NCBI GenBank assembly: GCA_964475415.1
Contig: CAYYWZ010000014.1
Location: 1-64,000, forward strand
Length of the DNA: 64,000 bases
From: CALCMJ01 sp964475415
GTDB lineage: Bacteria; Bacteroidota; Bacteroidia; Chitinophagales; Saprospiraceae
Direction of reading: 5' to 3'
This document shows positions 16,944-26,636 of the stretch, piece by piece; positions within the stretch are counted from its first letter, which is position 1; the number at the start of each line of letters is the position of its first letter. The notes under the pieces were generated by a model that worked only from the letters and a program-made list of their open reading frames with translations, was not told where the DNA came from and ran no database searches. Both the position numbers and the translations under genes were made by a program.

Positions 16944-17458
16944 TAGAAACCTATTGATGATTTAGAGTGATGTATATCTTTTTTGAGAAGCGCCATTTTT
17001 AATGCTGTGAACGCCGCTTCGATACCTTTGTTACCATGTTTTCCTCCAGCTCTGTCAAGCGCTTGTTGCTCATTATTAGGGGTAAGAACACCGTATATAA
17101 CAGGGACATTAGAAATAAGAGAGAGTTGAGCTATAGCACTTGCAGATGCATTATTGATATACTCATTATGCTTTGTCTCACCTTGTATTACACATCCTAG
17201 GCATATAACAGCATCTACGGCTTTTTGGCTGATTAGATATTTCGCTCCTAAGGCTAATTCGAATGTTCCAGGAACACTAGTAATTATAATGTTTTCCTCT
17301 TCGAGTTTTGCTTCAATCAATAATGATTTTGCGCCTGATTCCAAAGCTTCTGTAATCTCAGTATTCCATTCGGATCTTACAATGCCTACTTTGAAAGCGG
17401 AGCAATCCCCTAGTGATTTAAAATCAACTTTCGAAAGATTCTTGTCTTTTGAAGACAT
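16943..17458 (-). CDS. ribH: 6,7-dimethyl-8-ribityllumazine synthase
   Basis: RibH condenses the pyrimidine intermediate with dihydroxybutanone phosphate, the penultimate step of riboflavin synthesis. It usually assembles into a hollow 60-mer. The 171 residues show VGIVRSEWN, SVPGTFELALGAKYL, CLGCVIQGETKHNEYI with the conserved catalytic His, and VPVIYGVLTPNNEQQALDRAG. The N-terminal ~15 residues are an ordinary lysine-rich lead. It sits four bases downstream of a TPR protein gene and overlaps the MBL gene. Confidence 0.95.
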   Translation of the reverse strand: MSSKDKNLSKVDFKSLGDCSAFKVGIVRSEWNTEITEALESGAKSLLIEAKLEEENIIITSVPGTFELALGAKYLISQKAVDAVICLGCVIQGETKHNEYINNASASAIAQLSLISNVPVIYGVLTPNNEQQALDRAGGKHGNKGIEAAFTALKMALLKKDIHHSKSSIGF

Positions 17459-17462
17459 ATAA

Positions 17463-18149
17463 TTACATATTTTCTAGCATAGTGATGTATTTCTCCGCTT
17501 GTCTTCCTTCTGTGCTTTCTGGGAAATCATCTTTAATCCTTTGGAAAGCTTTCAGAGCACCCGAGTTATCACCTTGCTTCTTTTTCAGCAGTCCTAGTTT
17601 ATTTAGAAAATAAGGACCAGATACATCATCTTTAGCATCAGCGGCTTTACTATAATAACTTATAGCTTTATCAAAATCACCTTTCTCAGAATAAGCATCG
17701 CCTAATGCACCATTTTTCCATATAGGTGTAATATCACCTGTAGCCGAATGTGAGTTTAGGTATTCTATAGCTTCATCATTTCTACCTAGATTTAAGTACG
17801 ATATTCCTGCGTAATACTTCGCAAGGTTAGCTGCTTTAGTACCTCCGTAGTTTTCTATAATGTCTAAGAAACCTTCACCTTCACCTCCTGGGCTTTCTAG
17901 AGCAAGTGCGAATGAATCTCTAGAAAACTGAAATTCTGCTTGATACATTCTTTCTAAAGCTTCTTTTTCTCTAGGCTTGATCATTCCATACTTGTAAAAT
18001 AAATATCCACCTAAAAGCAAAGCTGCAATACCTAAAACTCCTAATATGCCATATCTATTCCTTTCGAAATAATCCTGCGCATCTTCTTTAGTTTTTACGA
18101 TATCTACTAAAGTTTCCTCCTGTACTATATTTTTTCTTCTTCTAGTCAT
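17463..18149 (-). CDS. Membrane-anchored tetratricopeptide repeat protein
   Basis: The 228-residue protein has a cytoplasmic, basic N-terminus (MTRRRKN), one membrane segment (about 34-56, GILGVLGIAALLLGGYLFYK) and an outward-facing helical repeat region. TPR units such as AANLAKYYAGISYLNLGRNDEAIEYL and GDAYSEKGDFDKAISYYSKA are clear. The topology resembles YfgM/BamD-like assembly chaperones. A specific role is inference. It precedes ribH on the same transcript. Confidence 0.82.
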   Translation of the reverse strand: MTRRRKNIVQEETLVDIVKTKEDAQDYFERNRYGILGVLGIAALLLGGYLFYKYGMIKPREKEALERMYQAEFQFSRDSFALALESPGGEGEGFLDIIENYGGTKAANLAKYYAGISYLNLGRNDEAIEYLNSHSATGDITPIWKNGALGDAYSEKGDFDKAISYYSKAADAKDDVSGPYFLNKLGLLKKKQGDNSGALKAFQRIKDDFPESTEGRQAEKYITMLENM

Positions 18150-18206
18150 TATATTATGTCTTTCTAAAATTTGTGCAAAAATAAGGAAATAATGCTATCA
18201 CAATAG

Positions 18207-18240
18207 AAAAAGGGGCTCTAGTTGAACCCCTTTTTGATAT
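18207..18240 (-). terminator. Bidirectional-looking intrinsic terminator
   Basis: AAAAAGGGG (18207-18215) and CCCCTTTTT (18227-18235) form a 9-bp stem around 11 bases. The arrangement gives a T tract on either strand. On the minus strand it lies directly after the pdhA stop and separates it from the TPR-ribH-MBL genes. Confidence 0.8.
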
Positions 18241-18258
18241 TTTTTATGATTTATACCT

Positions 18259-19296
18259 TTAATCCATTATAAATGGATAATCCTTCTGTGTATAATTATC
18301 ATCATATAACTCTGAACCAAGCGGAAAATCAGATTCTTCTGCAAATTTATACGCATCATCCATTTCAGCTTTGATTGCTTTTTCTATATCTTCTATTTCT
18401 TTTTTAGTAGCATACTTGTTATCTAGAATATTAGATTTAGTTATTTCTATAGGATCTTTGTCTTTATAGGAGTTTAACTCATCTTTTGTTCTATACTTAC
18501 CTGGATCAGAAACAGAGTGTCCTTTATATCTATAGGTCTTTATCTCTAAGAAGTATGGACCTTTTCCTGCTCTTATATGCTTTGCAGCTTTTTCTAAAGC
18601 TTTATGCACTTCTTCGGGTCTCATCCCATCAACAGCTTCACTCGGCATTTCGAATGCTGAACCGATCTTATATAGATCAGATACATTACTTGTCCTCTCT
18701 ACAGATGTACCCATTGCATAATGGTTATTTTCACATATATAGAGAACAGGTAACTTCCAAGTCATCGCCATGTTAAAAGATTCATATAAAGCTCCCTGTC
18801 TTGCTGCTCCGTCACCAAACATTGTTACACATAGGTTTTTAGACCCTCTATATTTTTCTGCAAAAGCGATACCTGTACCGATAGGAATTTGCGCTCCTAC
18901 GATACCATTACCACCGAAATAGTTATGCTCTTTAGAGAAAAAGTGCATTGATCCACCTTTACCTTTTACACATCCAGTAGATTTTCCAAAAAGCTCAGCC
19001 ATACAAGACCTAGAGCTTAATCCTCTCGAAAGGCCTATTCCATGCTGTCTATAAGCTGTCACAATCTTATCTTCTGGTGTGATTGCCGATATAAGACCAG
19101 CTGCTATAGCTTCTTGACCTATATATACATGACAAAATCCTCTTATAAGTTGCTTAGAATAAGCTAGGAGGGTTTTTTCCTCGAACTTTCTGATACGATA
19201 CATCATTTCGTACCACTTAAGATAAGTTGCCTTAGAAAATGGTGATTTTTTAGTTTTTGTACTCTTTTTTGATTTCTTTACTGCTACTTCTGCCAT
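18259..19296 (-). CDS. pdhA: Pyruvate dehydrogenase E1 component, alpha subunit
   Basis: E1 alpha and beta decarboxylate pyruvate with thiamine diphosphate and pass the acetyl group to the E2 lipoyl domains. The 345 residues carry IGQEAIAAGL, the phosphorylation-loop region RQHGIGLSRG, GGSMHFFS, and the ThDP motif GDGAARQGALYESFNMA to CENNHYAMGT. The N-terminus has an unusual lysine-rich lead (VAVKKSKKSTKTKKS). Alternative 2-oxo acids (branched-chain or acetoin) cannot be fully excluded. The beta subunit gene is not adjacent, which is common in this phylum. It is probably monocistronic, ended by the hairpin downstream. Confidence 0.92.
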   Translation of the reverse strand: MAEVAVKKSKKSTKTKKSPFSKATYLKWYEMMYRIRKFEEKTLLAYSKQLIRGFCHVYIGQEAIAAGLISAITPEDKIVTAYRQHGIGLSRGLSSRSCMAELFGKSTGCVKGKGGSMHFFSKEHNYFGGNGIVGAQIPIGTGIAFAEKYRGSKNLCVTMFGDGAARQGALYESFNMAMTWKLPVLYICENNHYAMGTSVERTSNVSDLYKIGSAFEMPSEAVDGMRPEEVHKALEKAAKHIRAGKGPYFLEIKTYRYKGHSVSDPGKYRTKDELNSYKDKDPIEITKSNILDNKYATKKEIEDIEKAIKAEMDDAYKFAEESDFPLGSELYDDNYTQKDYPFIMD

Positions 19297-19453
19297 ATCC
19301 TTTATAAGTTAGTGATCATAATATATATACGAATATACAACAAGGCTGCCAGATTTAAAGCTTAATGTATAACTTCGCTTATTCTCAATGTAAATAATTA
19401 TTCCGATCAAATTGTTCATCGGAAATTAAAATTAACAATTAGATTTTAAAATA

Positions 19454-20566
19454 TTGATAATCAACTCATTAAAGCTTAGTAATTATAGAAACTATGAAAA
19501 TGGTCATGCACAAGCTTTTTCCAAGTTCAATTTATTTTTAGGCAAAAATGGTTCAGGAAAGACAAATTTACTAGATGCACTTCATTATGCTTGTTTAGGA
19601 AAATCATATATCAGTTCTAATGACAAACTCGTATTAAAATGGGAAGCTGAGTTCTTTAGATTAGAAACATTAGCTACTATAGAACGTAAAAAATACAAAA
19701 TAATCGATAAGGTAATTCCAGGCAAATCCAAGGAAATAATCATAAATGGAAAAGCCCTCAATAAGATATCAGAAATAGTAGGACAATTCCCATGCATAGC
19801 TATAGCACCCAAAGAAATATTTATACTTCTAAATGCCAGTGAAGAGAGAAGAAAATTAATGGACAGAGTTCTTGTCCAGTTTAATAAGAAATATCTCCTA
19901 GCCCTTATACAATATAATCAACTGCTTAAGAGAAGGAACGCATTACTAAAGCAAACGGAGTATAAGTCAAGAATAGATTTATCCTTGATCAATATATTTA
20001 ATCAAGGGCTTGCAGAACATGCACAGGTAGTTTATAATACTAGGAAGGACTTTTTTGCAAGCTTAGCTCCTAAATTCCAATCACTATATGAAGAAATATC
20101 CAGCAAGCAAGAGATCTGTTCTATAAATTATAAAAGTGCTCTAGAAAAAGAAAACCTCTTAGACTTACTAGAAGCGAGTCTAGAAAAAGATATATTATTA
20201 AATAGGACTACTTGTGGAATTCATAAGGACGATCTTGTGTTTAAGATAAAGAATGCGAAGCTGAATGCTTATGGTTCTCAAGGTCAACTGAAGTCATATG
20301 TTATTGCTCTCAAGCTAGCCTTATATGCCTGTCTAAAAGATCATACAGAACGTATGCCTATATTATTGTTGGATGATATATTTGATAAATTTGATAATTT
20401 TAGGATAGCTAGCTTAGTTAAGATTTTGAATACAGATGCTTATGGGCAGATTTTTATAACAGATGCCAACACAGAAAGATTGCCTATCATAATATCTGAT
20501 AAGAAAATAGACTATAAAACATTTTACATACAAGAAGGAAAAATACTAGATGAAATCATCGAATGA
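19454..20566 (+). CDS. recF: DNA replication and repair protein RecF
   Basis: RecF is an ABC-type ATPase that loads RecA at gapped DNA with RecO and RecR. The 370 residues begin with the RecF opening LKLSNYRNYE and Walker A FLGKNGSGKTNLL (Lys36). The signature region is YGSQGQLKSYVIALKLALY and Walker B LLLDDIFDKFD. No ATG precedes the Walker domain, so the TTG at 19454 is the likely start. The next gene, a DUF721/DciA-like protein, overlaps by 17 bases, a pairing seen in many bacteria. Confidence 0.93.
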   Translation: MIINSLKLSNYRNYENGHAQAFSKFNLFLGKNGSGKTNLLDALHYACLGKSYISSNDKLVLKWEAEFFRLETLATIERKKYKIIDKVIPGKSKEIIINGKALNKISEIVGQFPCIAIAPKEIFILLNASEERRKLMDRVLVQFNKKYLLALIQYNQLLKRRNALLKQTEYKSRIDLSLINIFNQGLAEHAQVVYNTRKDFFASLAPKFQSLYEEISSKQEICSINYKSALEKENLLDLLEASLEKDILLNRTTCGIHKDDLVFKIKNAKLNAYGSQGQLKSYVIALKLALYACLKDHTERMPILLLDDIFDKFDNFRIASLVKILNTDAYGQIFITDANTERLPIIISDKKIDYKTFYIQEGKILDEIIE

Positions 20567-20840
20567 AGATATCAACTCGATTATAAAATCTTACATAAAA
20601 GGAAATAAGAACCTTAATGAAGGACTTACGTCTAAGCACCTTATGCAAATATGGAAGACAGAGATGAGCTCTACAATTACAGCGTATGCTTCTATCGTGA
20701 ATTTTAGACATGGTAAGCTTTATGTCAAAGTAGAATCTGCACCACTTAAGCAAGAGCTTTTTACACTCAGAGAAAAAATAAAGAGCCTGCTAAATAGCAA
20801 GCTCTCTGATAATCTTGTGAAAGAAATTATAATCTTATAA
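20550..20840 (+). CDS. DUF721/DciA-like protein
   Basis: This small protein (96 residues) matches the DUF721 layout: a helical N-terminus with IWKTEMSSTITAYASIV, then GKLYVKVESAPLKQELFTLREKI, a KH-like segment. Proteobacterial and actinobacterial DciA loads the replicative helicase DnaB. Helicase loading here is inferred from family and from the overlap with recF, itself a replication-linked gene. The gene ends 12 bases from the convergent subtilase gene. Confidence 0.8.
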   Translation: MKSSNEDINSIIKSYIKGNKNLNEGLTSKHLMQIWKTEMSSTITAYASIVNFRHGKLYVKVESAPLKQELFTLREKIKSLLNSKLSDNLVKEIIIL

Positions 20841-20851
20841 TCCTAAATTGT

Positions 20852-22528
20852 TTATGCTCCTCTTGTTACTTTTTTGATCTTCTTTTTTCCTTTTACACCT
20901 TCCGCATATTGTATGGCCTTATATAGGTTTATAACACCACCGCTTATACTTAATTTAGAGAAGGGCACCATTTCATCTTTTGTACCTGGTTTTATAACCT
21001 CTGTGTCTAGTTTGACAGCACTTTTCATGATGATGTCTTTTACTTGATCAGCTTTTAACGTTGGGAAATAAGATCTCAGTACTGCTGCAACTCCCGCTAC
21101 TACTGGAGCTGCCATAGAGGTACCTTGTAACTTCATATAGTTGTTGTCTGGTACTGGAGCAAACACCTGAACTCCTGGCGCAAATATATCTACATTAGCT
21201 GTTCCATAGTTAGAAAATGAAGCAACCATATTTTTGTCTGGCATAAATGATAAAGCACCTACTTCTAACCAGTTTTTAGCTTGTTTCTTTTTCCAGAATA
21301 AGAAACCTTTTGCTTTATCATATTTGTCATTAGGAAAGTTGTCTTCAGTATCTATGTTGAGAGCAGAATTACCAGCAGCATGAACTAGAAGTACATCATT
21401 TTTCTCCGCATATCTGACAGCCTCATCTACAGCATCTTTGTCCCACTTATATCCCTTTCCAAAACTCATATTAATTATGCTTGCTCCGTTGTCTACAGCA
21501 TATCTTATTCCATTTGCTACATCTTTATCATGTTCGTCTCCATCTGGAACTACACGAACTGACATCAATAAGACATTCTGAGCTATACCGTCGTCTCCTA
21601 TATCATTGCCCCTTACGGCACCAACAATACCAGCAACATGAGTTCCGTGAAGTGCATCAGGTCCTTCTACATCGTTGTTCCCATAATATCGCTCATCAGA
21701 ATCACTATAATTATCTCCTATGATTTCTCTCGACTTAAAATCTGGATTGTATTGGTAATCTAGTTTTACTTTTTGTGCATCTATGTCTGGTTGTAGTTCT
21801 TCATTTACAAACATCAAAAATGAATCTACATCTATAGCTTCTGGAAATCTAGAAAAATGATCTGACATGATTTGTTTCCCTATGCTAACTTCTCTTTCCT
21901 CACTCTCGATTGTCTCTAGTCTTTCTTGCGTTAGAACTTTATCATCACCTATTTCCATACTTAGTGCTGATAGAAATGCATTGTAAGCATCTTTAGTTTC
22001 CATTACTTGATCTAAGTTTTTCTGGGCACTTGCTCTTTTGTTTTCTACCTCTTCTTTTACTTTAAGATATAGTGCATAGTCTTTTTTGTCTTTGCTAGAT
22101 AAGTTATATGGATCTTCTACATTAGCAAAACGTCCATTCAGCTTGCTATAAATTCTAGTTACTTCTAGAGTTTCGTGATTTATATTGACACCATTCGCTC
22201 CTCCTATAAAATTCCATCCATTGACATCATCTATATAACCATTTTTGTCATCGTCTATTCCATTGTCTGGAATTTCTTTGGTATTAACCCATATATTACC
22301 TTCCAGATCCTCATGTTCTATATCTATTCCAGAATCTATGATTGCAACAATAACAGGTTGGGAAGTCTTATTTACAAGAAGATCAGAGTAGGATTTCTTA
22401 GCAGAAACGCCCATAAATCCATCTTCAGTCTTATCTAATTGTATCCAATCTTGAGGAGGTCCAAATTGCGCATTCAGCCCACCGATCACTAATATTATTG
22501 CAAAAAAACTACTTACTATCTTATTCAT
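20852..22528 (-). CDS. Secreted subtilisin-like serine protease (S8)
   Basis: The 558-residue protease has a signal peptide (FFAIILVIGGLNA, cleavage near Gln21) and the S8 triad: Asp65 in VAIIDSGIDIEHEDLEGN, His294 in HGTHVAGIVGA, Ser471 in GTSMAAPVVAG, plus oxyanion Asn387 in AAGN. Asp and His are separated by 229 residues against about 32 in subtilisin. The insert (about 110-285) is charged and helical-looking. A C-terminal T9SS domain is not seen (it ends KKIKKVTRGA), so it is probably periplasmic, or exported by another route. No separate pro-domain is obvious. Confidence 0.9.
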   Translation of the reverse strand: MNKIVSSFFAIILVIGGLNAQFGPPQDWIQLDKTEDGFMGVSAKKSYSDLLVNKTSQPVIVAIIDSGIDIEHEDLEGNIWVNTKEIPDNGIDDDKNGYIDDVNGWNFIGGANGVNINHETLEVTRIYSKLNGRFANVEDPYNLSSKDKKDYALYLKVKEEVENKRASAQKNLDQVMETKDAYNAFLSALSMEIGDDKVLTQERLETIESEEREVSIGKQIMSDHFSRFPEAIDVDSFLMFVNEELQPDIDAQKVKLDYQYNPDFKSREIIGDNYSDSDERYYGNNDVEGPDALHGTHVAGIVGAVRGNDIGDDGIAQNVLLMSVRVVPDGDEHDKDVANGIRYAVDNGASIINMSFGKGYKWDKDAVDEAVRYAEKNDVLLVHAAGNSALNIDTEDNFPNDKYDKAKGFLFWKKKQAKNWLEVGALSFMPDKNMVASFSNYGTANVDIFAPGVQVFAPVPDNNYMKLQGTSMAAPVVAGVAAVLRSYFPTLKADQVKDIIMKSAVKLDTEVIKPGTKDEMVPFSKLSISGGVINLYKAIQYAEGVKGKKKIKKVTRGA

Positions 22529-22715
22529 TCTTCTTTTATTGATGAGTTATATATTTTTACATACGCTTTTGAGACGCATTAAGTTGTCAAAAGTATAATT
22601 TTTATAAAAATTATAAGACTTTTAGGACATTATTGCGTCAATATCCTATAAGTATAGTATTAAAGTTAAATCCCTTACGTTACATCTTTTTATTCATATA
22701 GATAAAGTCATAATT
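22529..22715. other. Divergent intergenic region
   Basis: These 187 bases separate the divergent subtilase and DUF6089-barrel genes and must hold both promoters. CAAAAGTA at 22588-22595 reads TACTTTTG on the minus strand, a match to the TAnnTTTG -7 element for the protease gene. No gene is visible. Confidence 0.45.
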
Positions 22716-23603
22716 GTGAGATTAAAGTTAATATTGTTTTTCCTCCTAATAAGTTTCCAGTGCATAGGTCAAAAAACAACTATAGGATTTGGTGTAGGTG
22801 GAAGTAATTACTGGGGAGATCTGAATACGCCTAGTTTTGTGGATAATGTGCAGAGAACAAGTTTTGCTTTTCAGGTTCATGTCAAACAATATATCACACC
22901 AAAAATTGATATAAGGTTTAATGCTCTATTTGGTAAGGTTTATGGGGATGATTCTGAATCCGCGGCAGACTGGCAACAAAGAAGGAATATAGATTTTAAT
23001 AGTACATTGAAAGAATATAGCTTAATGCTAGAGTATAATCTTGTAGATATTATTAGTGATAAAGCGGAATATAGGATGACACCATTTGTACAAGCTGGAA
23101 TCGCTTTATTTCAGTTTAACCCCAAGACAAATTATATAAATGATCAGGGGCAAACTGTTTCTGTAGAGCTACAACCATTAGGTACTGAAGGACAAGGACT
23201 AGCAGGATACGGAGAAAGATATAGTCTTTCTCAGATCTCTATTCCTATTGGAGGAGGTATACGGTATGCTATTAATGATAACTTGACGTTAGGTTTAGAG
23301 CTTGTTGGTAGGTTTACTTTTACAGACTATATAGATGATATAAGCACAAGCTATCCAGTAAACGAAGACTTGTTGCTCAATGGTCAGAGAGGAGTTCTAG
23401 CTAGTCAACTTTCATATAGAGGAGATGATTTCTTAGGTTTGCCAGATACAGGTATTCCAGCAGAATTGGAAGGTACAACTAGAGGGAGTGAGTCTGTAAA
23501 TGATTACTATTTCACAGGTATGCTTAACCTTACTTATAGACTAAACGGAGGTTTGTTTAGCGGAAACGGTGGCGGAGGAGGAATGGGATGTCCGACTTTC
23601 TAA
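22716..23603 (+). CDS. Outer-membrane beta-barrel protein (DUF6089-like)
   Basis: The 295-residue protein has a signal peptide (LILFFLLISFQCIG) and then alternating, aromatic-rich beta strands typical of an outer-membrane barrel: TTIGFGVGGSNYWGDLN, YRMTPFVQAGIALFQFNP and ISIPIGGGIRYAINDNLTLG. It ends in a glycine-rich stretch. SNYWGDLN near the start and the central FVQAGIA strand are typical of the DUF6089 family of Bacteroidota. Function is unknown; a porin-like or structural role is assumed. Translation starts at GTG 22716. Confidence 0.75.
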   Translation: MRLKLILFFLLISFQCIGQKTTIGFGVGGSNYWGDLNTPSFVDNVQRTSFAFQVHVKQYITPKIDIRFNALFGKVYGDDSESAADWQQRRNIDFNSTLKEYSLMLEYNLVDIISDKAEYRMTPFVQAGIALFQFNPKTNYINDQGQTVSVELQPLGTEGQGLAGYGERYSLSQISIPIGGGIRYAINDNLTLGLELVGRFTFTDYIDDISTSYPVNEDLLLNGQRGVLASQLSYRGDDFLGLPDTGIPAELEGTTRGSESVNDYYFTGMLNLTYRLNGGLFSGNGGGGGMGCPTF

Positions 23604-23619
23604 ATATGTAAAAAAGATA

Positions 23620-25506
23620 TTGTCAGTCAAAACACCAGAATCATTACTCAAAAAACATTGGTCACATGATCAGTTTAGATCTGGTCAAAAAGAGGTCATA
23701 GATTCCGTGTTATCTGGACGTGACGCTATAGTCTTATTTCCTACAGGTGGAGGTAAGTCCATAACTTTTCAGATTCCTGGACTCATACTACCAGGACTTG
23801 CTTTGGTTATTTCACCTATAATATCTTTGATTAAAGATCAAGTAAATCACTTACACCAGAAAAATATAATTGCTGACTACATTACTTCTGATAGAAACAG
23901 AGAAGATGTAATTAGAATATTTGACAATATAATTTTTGGTAAAACTAAGTTTCTTTATATCGCTCCAGAGAGATTAGATTCTGAGTTGTTTATAGAGAAG
24001 ATGAAGCAGGTAGATGTAAGTCTTATTGCTATAGATGAGGCCCATTGTGTTTCTCTTTGGGGGCATGACTTCAGACCAGCATATCTAGAACTACATAGGC
24101 TGAAGACTTATTTCCCTAAGGCCACCATAATGGCACTAACTGCAACAGCTACACCTAAGGTGATATCGGATATCCAAGAGATATTAGAAATGGAAGAACC
24201 TGTAGTTTTCCGTAAAAGTTTTCTTAGAGACAATCTAGCACTGCATGTTATAGAAACAGAAAAGAAGTTTGATTACATAAGAAGAATACTGTCAGAAAGA
24301 AATAGTTCTGGAATTATATACTGTAAGAAAAGATCAACAACTGAAGAGTTAGTACATAAGCTTAGACAACATAATTTTTCTGCTGAAGCATACCACGCAG
24401 GTATGACCAGTAAACAAAGGACAACTATACAAAATAAGTGGACTAAGAACAAAGTCAAAACTATAGTTGCTACCAGTGCCTTCGGAATGGGAATCGACAA
24501 GGCGGATGTTCGTACGGTGATTCATCATGATCTTCCGAATTCCATAGAAGAGTATTACCAGGAAGCGGGTAGAGCAGGTAGAGATGGCAATATGTCAAAA
24601 GCTTATTTACTATACAATAAGTCAGAAATTGTATATGCTAAGAAAATGTTATCCAGTAGATTTCCAGATATAAAATCTGTTTTTCAGCTTTATAATACCT
24701 TGCTTAACTTTTATGAGATAGCATTGTATGAAGGAGAGGGATTAGAAAAGATATTTAATTTCCAATCCTTTTGTGAGAGCTATAACTTTAAGAGAAGTGT
24801 TGCTATTTATCAATTTAAAGTGTTAGTAGATTTTTCTTTTATTGCTTTTTCTGATAAAAAAGAAACTGGTTCTGTAGTTAGGATATTACTAAGTAGAAAG
24901 GAGGTAGAATTGGTGTCAGGGCTACTCGAAAATGAAACGGCATTATTGTCAATCTTGCTAAGAACCTATGAGGGCTTATTTTTTACGGATGTCAAGATAG
25001 ATGAAGACTTGCTGAGCAAAAAACTTTACTTGAAAACTGAAGAAATAGAGAAAACATTACAACAGTTAAGACATAAAGGGATTATCAAATACAATAAAAT
25101 ATCTGGAGGAAATAAAATAAAATTCCTAAAGAACAGAAGTGATCAACATGCAAGACAATTTGATCAGAAAAAATATGATATTAAAAAATCTAATGAAGGT
25201 AAAAAACTTCTGTCCATTATAGACTTAGTAACAGATAATCAGAAATGCAGACAATGGCGTATATTAGATTACTTTGAAGACCAGAAAAAAAAGGATTGTG
25301 GTATTTGTGATTTGTGTCAGATAAGGAGTAAATCTATATCAAGTAAGGATATCTTAAGAAAATTGAGCAAAGGAAAATATACAATACAGAAATTGGTTGA
25401 TAGTTTTGAGCCTTACTTTAGAAATCAAATTCTAGAGGAAATATCTACACTAGAAGATCAAGAAGTCATTTTCTTAGATAATGATCTTATCATTCAAGTT
25501 AATTAA
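23620..25506 (+). CDS. recQ: ATP-dependent DNA helicase RecQ
   Basis: RecQ unwinds DNA 3' to 5' during recombination and repair. The SF2 helicase motifs run in order: FRSGQKEVI (motif 0), LFPTGGGKSITFQIP (Walker A), AIDEAHCVSLWGHDFRP (DEAH plus aromatic loop), ALTATATP (III), TSAFGMGIDKADVR (V) and YYQEAGRAGRDG (VI). A short RQC region follows with the zinc-binding pattern CRQW, CGICDLC. The protein then ends without a clear HRDC domain. TTG at 23620 gives a start after the upstream stop; a GTG at 23569 would overlap the barrel gene by 35 bases and add 17 residues. The choice is uncertain. Confidence 0.9.
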   Translation: MSVKTPESLLKKHWSHDQFRSGQKEVIDSVLSGRDAIVLFPTGGGKSITFQIPGLILPGLALVISPIISLIKDQVNHLHQKNIIADYITSDRNREDVIRIFDNIIFGKTKFLYIAPERLDSELFIEKMKQVDVSLIAIDEAHCVSLWGHDFRPAYLELHRLKTYFPKATIMALTATATPKVISDIQEILEMEEPVVFRKSFLRDNLALHVIETEKKFDYIRRILSERNSSGIIYCKKRSTTEELVHKLRQHNFSAEAYHAGMTSKQRTTIQNKWTKNKVKTIVATSAFGMGIDKADVRTVIHHDLPNSIEEYYQEAGRAGRDGNMSKAYLLYNKSEIVYAKKMLSSRFPDIKSVFQLYNTLLNFYEIALYEGEGLEKIFNFQSFCESYNFKRSVAIYQFKVLVDFSFIAFSDKKETGSVVRILLSRKEVELVSGLLENETALLSILLRTYEGLFFTDVKIDEDLLSKKLYLKTEEIEKTLQQLRHKGIIKYNKISGGNKIKFLKNRSDQHARQFDQKKYDIKKSNEGKKLLSIIDLVTDNQKCRQWRILDYFEDQKKKDCGICDLCQIRSKSISSKDILRKLSKGKYTIQKLVDSFEPYFRNQILEEISTLEDQEVIFLDNDLIIQVN

Positions 25507-25511
25507 GTGAT

Positions 25512-26603
25512 ATGAATCCGAGGAAGATATTATTTATGAGCACCAGTTATGCTGATACTGATAGGAGATTACAACGTATAATAAGTACACTTATTAAAGA
25601 TGGAAATGAAGTGTCCTGGATATCGCGGGTAAGACGCAACTCCTTTAAGCATGAAGATACTCAACATGTTTTTTTGAATACAGTATTTAGTAAAGGCCCG
25701 TTGTTCTATTTAGAATATAATATTAGAGCATGGCTAAAGTGTAGGAAGTTAAGATATGACATGCTTACAGCTATTGATCTAGATACAATTGCTGCTGGCT
25801 ACTATGCAAGTAAATCTTCTAATATAGCTTTCCTCTTTGATGCACATGAATATTTCTCGGAGGTACCTGAACTTCTAGGCAAAAACTGGAAGAAAGCAAT
25901 CTGGAAGAGAATCGCCAGTTACTTTATACCGAAAACAGATAAAGCTTACACAGTAGGGCAGGAGCTTGCTAATTTGTTTAGTAAGATCTATGCTAAACCT
26001 TTTGAAGTGATCAGAAATGTTCCTTTTTTACTGAGAGAAGAAGATAGTGTGGCAGAGTTGCAAACTAGAGATATCATTTACCTAGGCGTTCTTAACAAAG
26101 GTCGTGGTCTCGAGCAACTAATAGAAACTATGACTATATTGCCAGCTAAATATAGATTGATCTTACTAGGAGATGGAGATATAGTTGCTGAGCTGAAAAG
26201 TTTAGTAGAGCACCATGATCTAGTATCGAGAGTTATTTTCAAAGGCTTGATCGCTCCAGATAAAATCAACCATATTTTAAAGGATGCTTGGTGCGGAATC
26301 AATTTATTAGATAATAAAAGTCTAAGTTATTACTATTCTTTGGCAAATAAATACTTTGACTACCTACATGCTGGCTTACCGATAATAGCAAATGATTTTC
26401 CAGAATATTCTAGATTGAATAAAGAAATCCATACTTCTATATTAATTGATAGTTTAGATGAGCGTATAATAAAGCAAGCAATATTATCGCTAGAAGATGA
26501 AGCTTTGTACAAACAGTTAAAAAATAATACAACTACTGCACAGAAAGCGTGGAACTGGAATAAAGAATCTTCTAAGCTTCTAAGAATTTACAATAGCTTG
26601 TAA
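25512..26603 (+). CDS. GT4-family glycosyltransferase
   Basis: The 363-residue cytoplasmic enzyme has the two Rossmann-like halves of GT-B glycosyltransferases. IIYLGVLNKGRGLEQLIE begins the donor half, with LILLGDGD, VIFKGLIAPDKI and the C-terminal SLANKYFDYLHAGLPIIAND, where GT4 enzymes bind the nucleotide sugar. The usual E-x7-E motif is weak. AHEYFSEVPELLGKNWK in the first half resembles bacterial family members that act on surface polysaccharides. It starts five bases after recQ; the acceptor is unknown. Confidence 0.82.
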   Translation: MNPRKILFMSTSYADTDRRLQRIISTLIKDGNEVSWISRVRRNSFKHEDTQHVFLNTVFSKGPLFYLEYNIRAWLKCRKLRYDMLTAIDLDTIAAGYYASKSSNIAFLFDAHEYFSEVPELLGKNWKKAIWKRIASYFIPKTDKAYTVGQELANLFSKIYAKPFEVIRNVPFLLREEDSVAELQTRDIIYLGVLNKGRGLEQLIETMTILPAKYRLILLGDGDIVAELKSLVEHHDLVSRVIFKGLIAPDKINHILKDAWCGINLLDNKSLSYYYSLANKYFDYLHAGLPIIANDFPEYSRLNKEIHTSILIDSLDERIIKQAILSLEDEALYKQLKNNTTTAQKAWNWNKESSKLLRIYNSL

Positions 26604-26636
26604 AATCCTTAGAATTTTCTCTTTCTTTCTCTTAGG

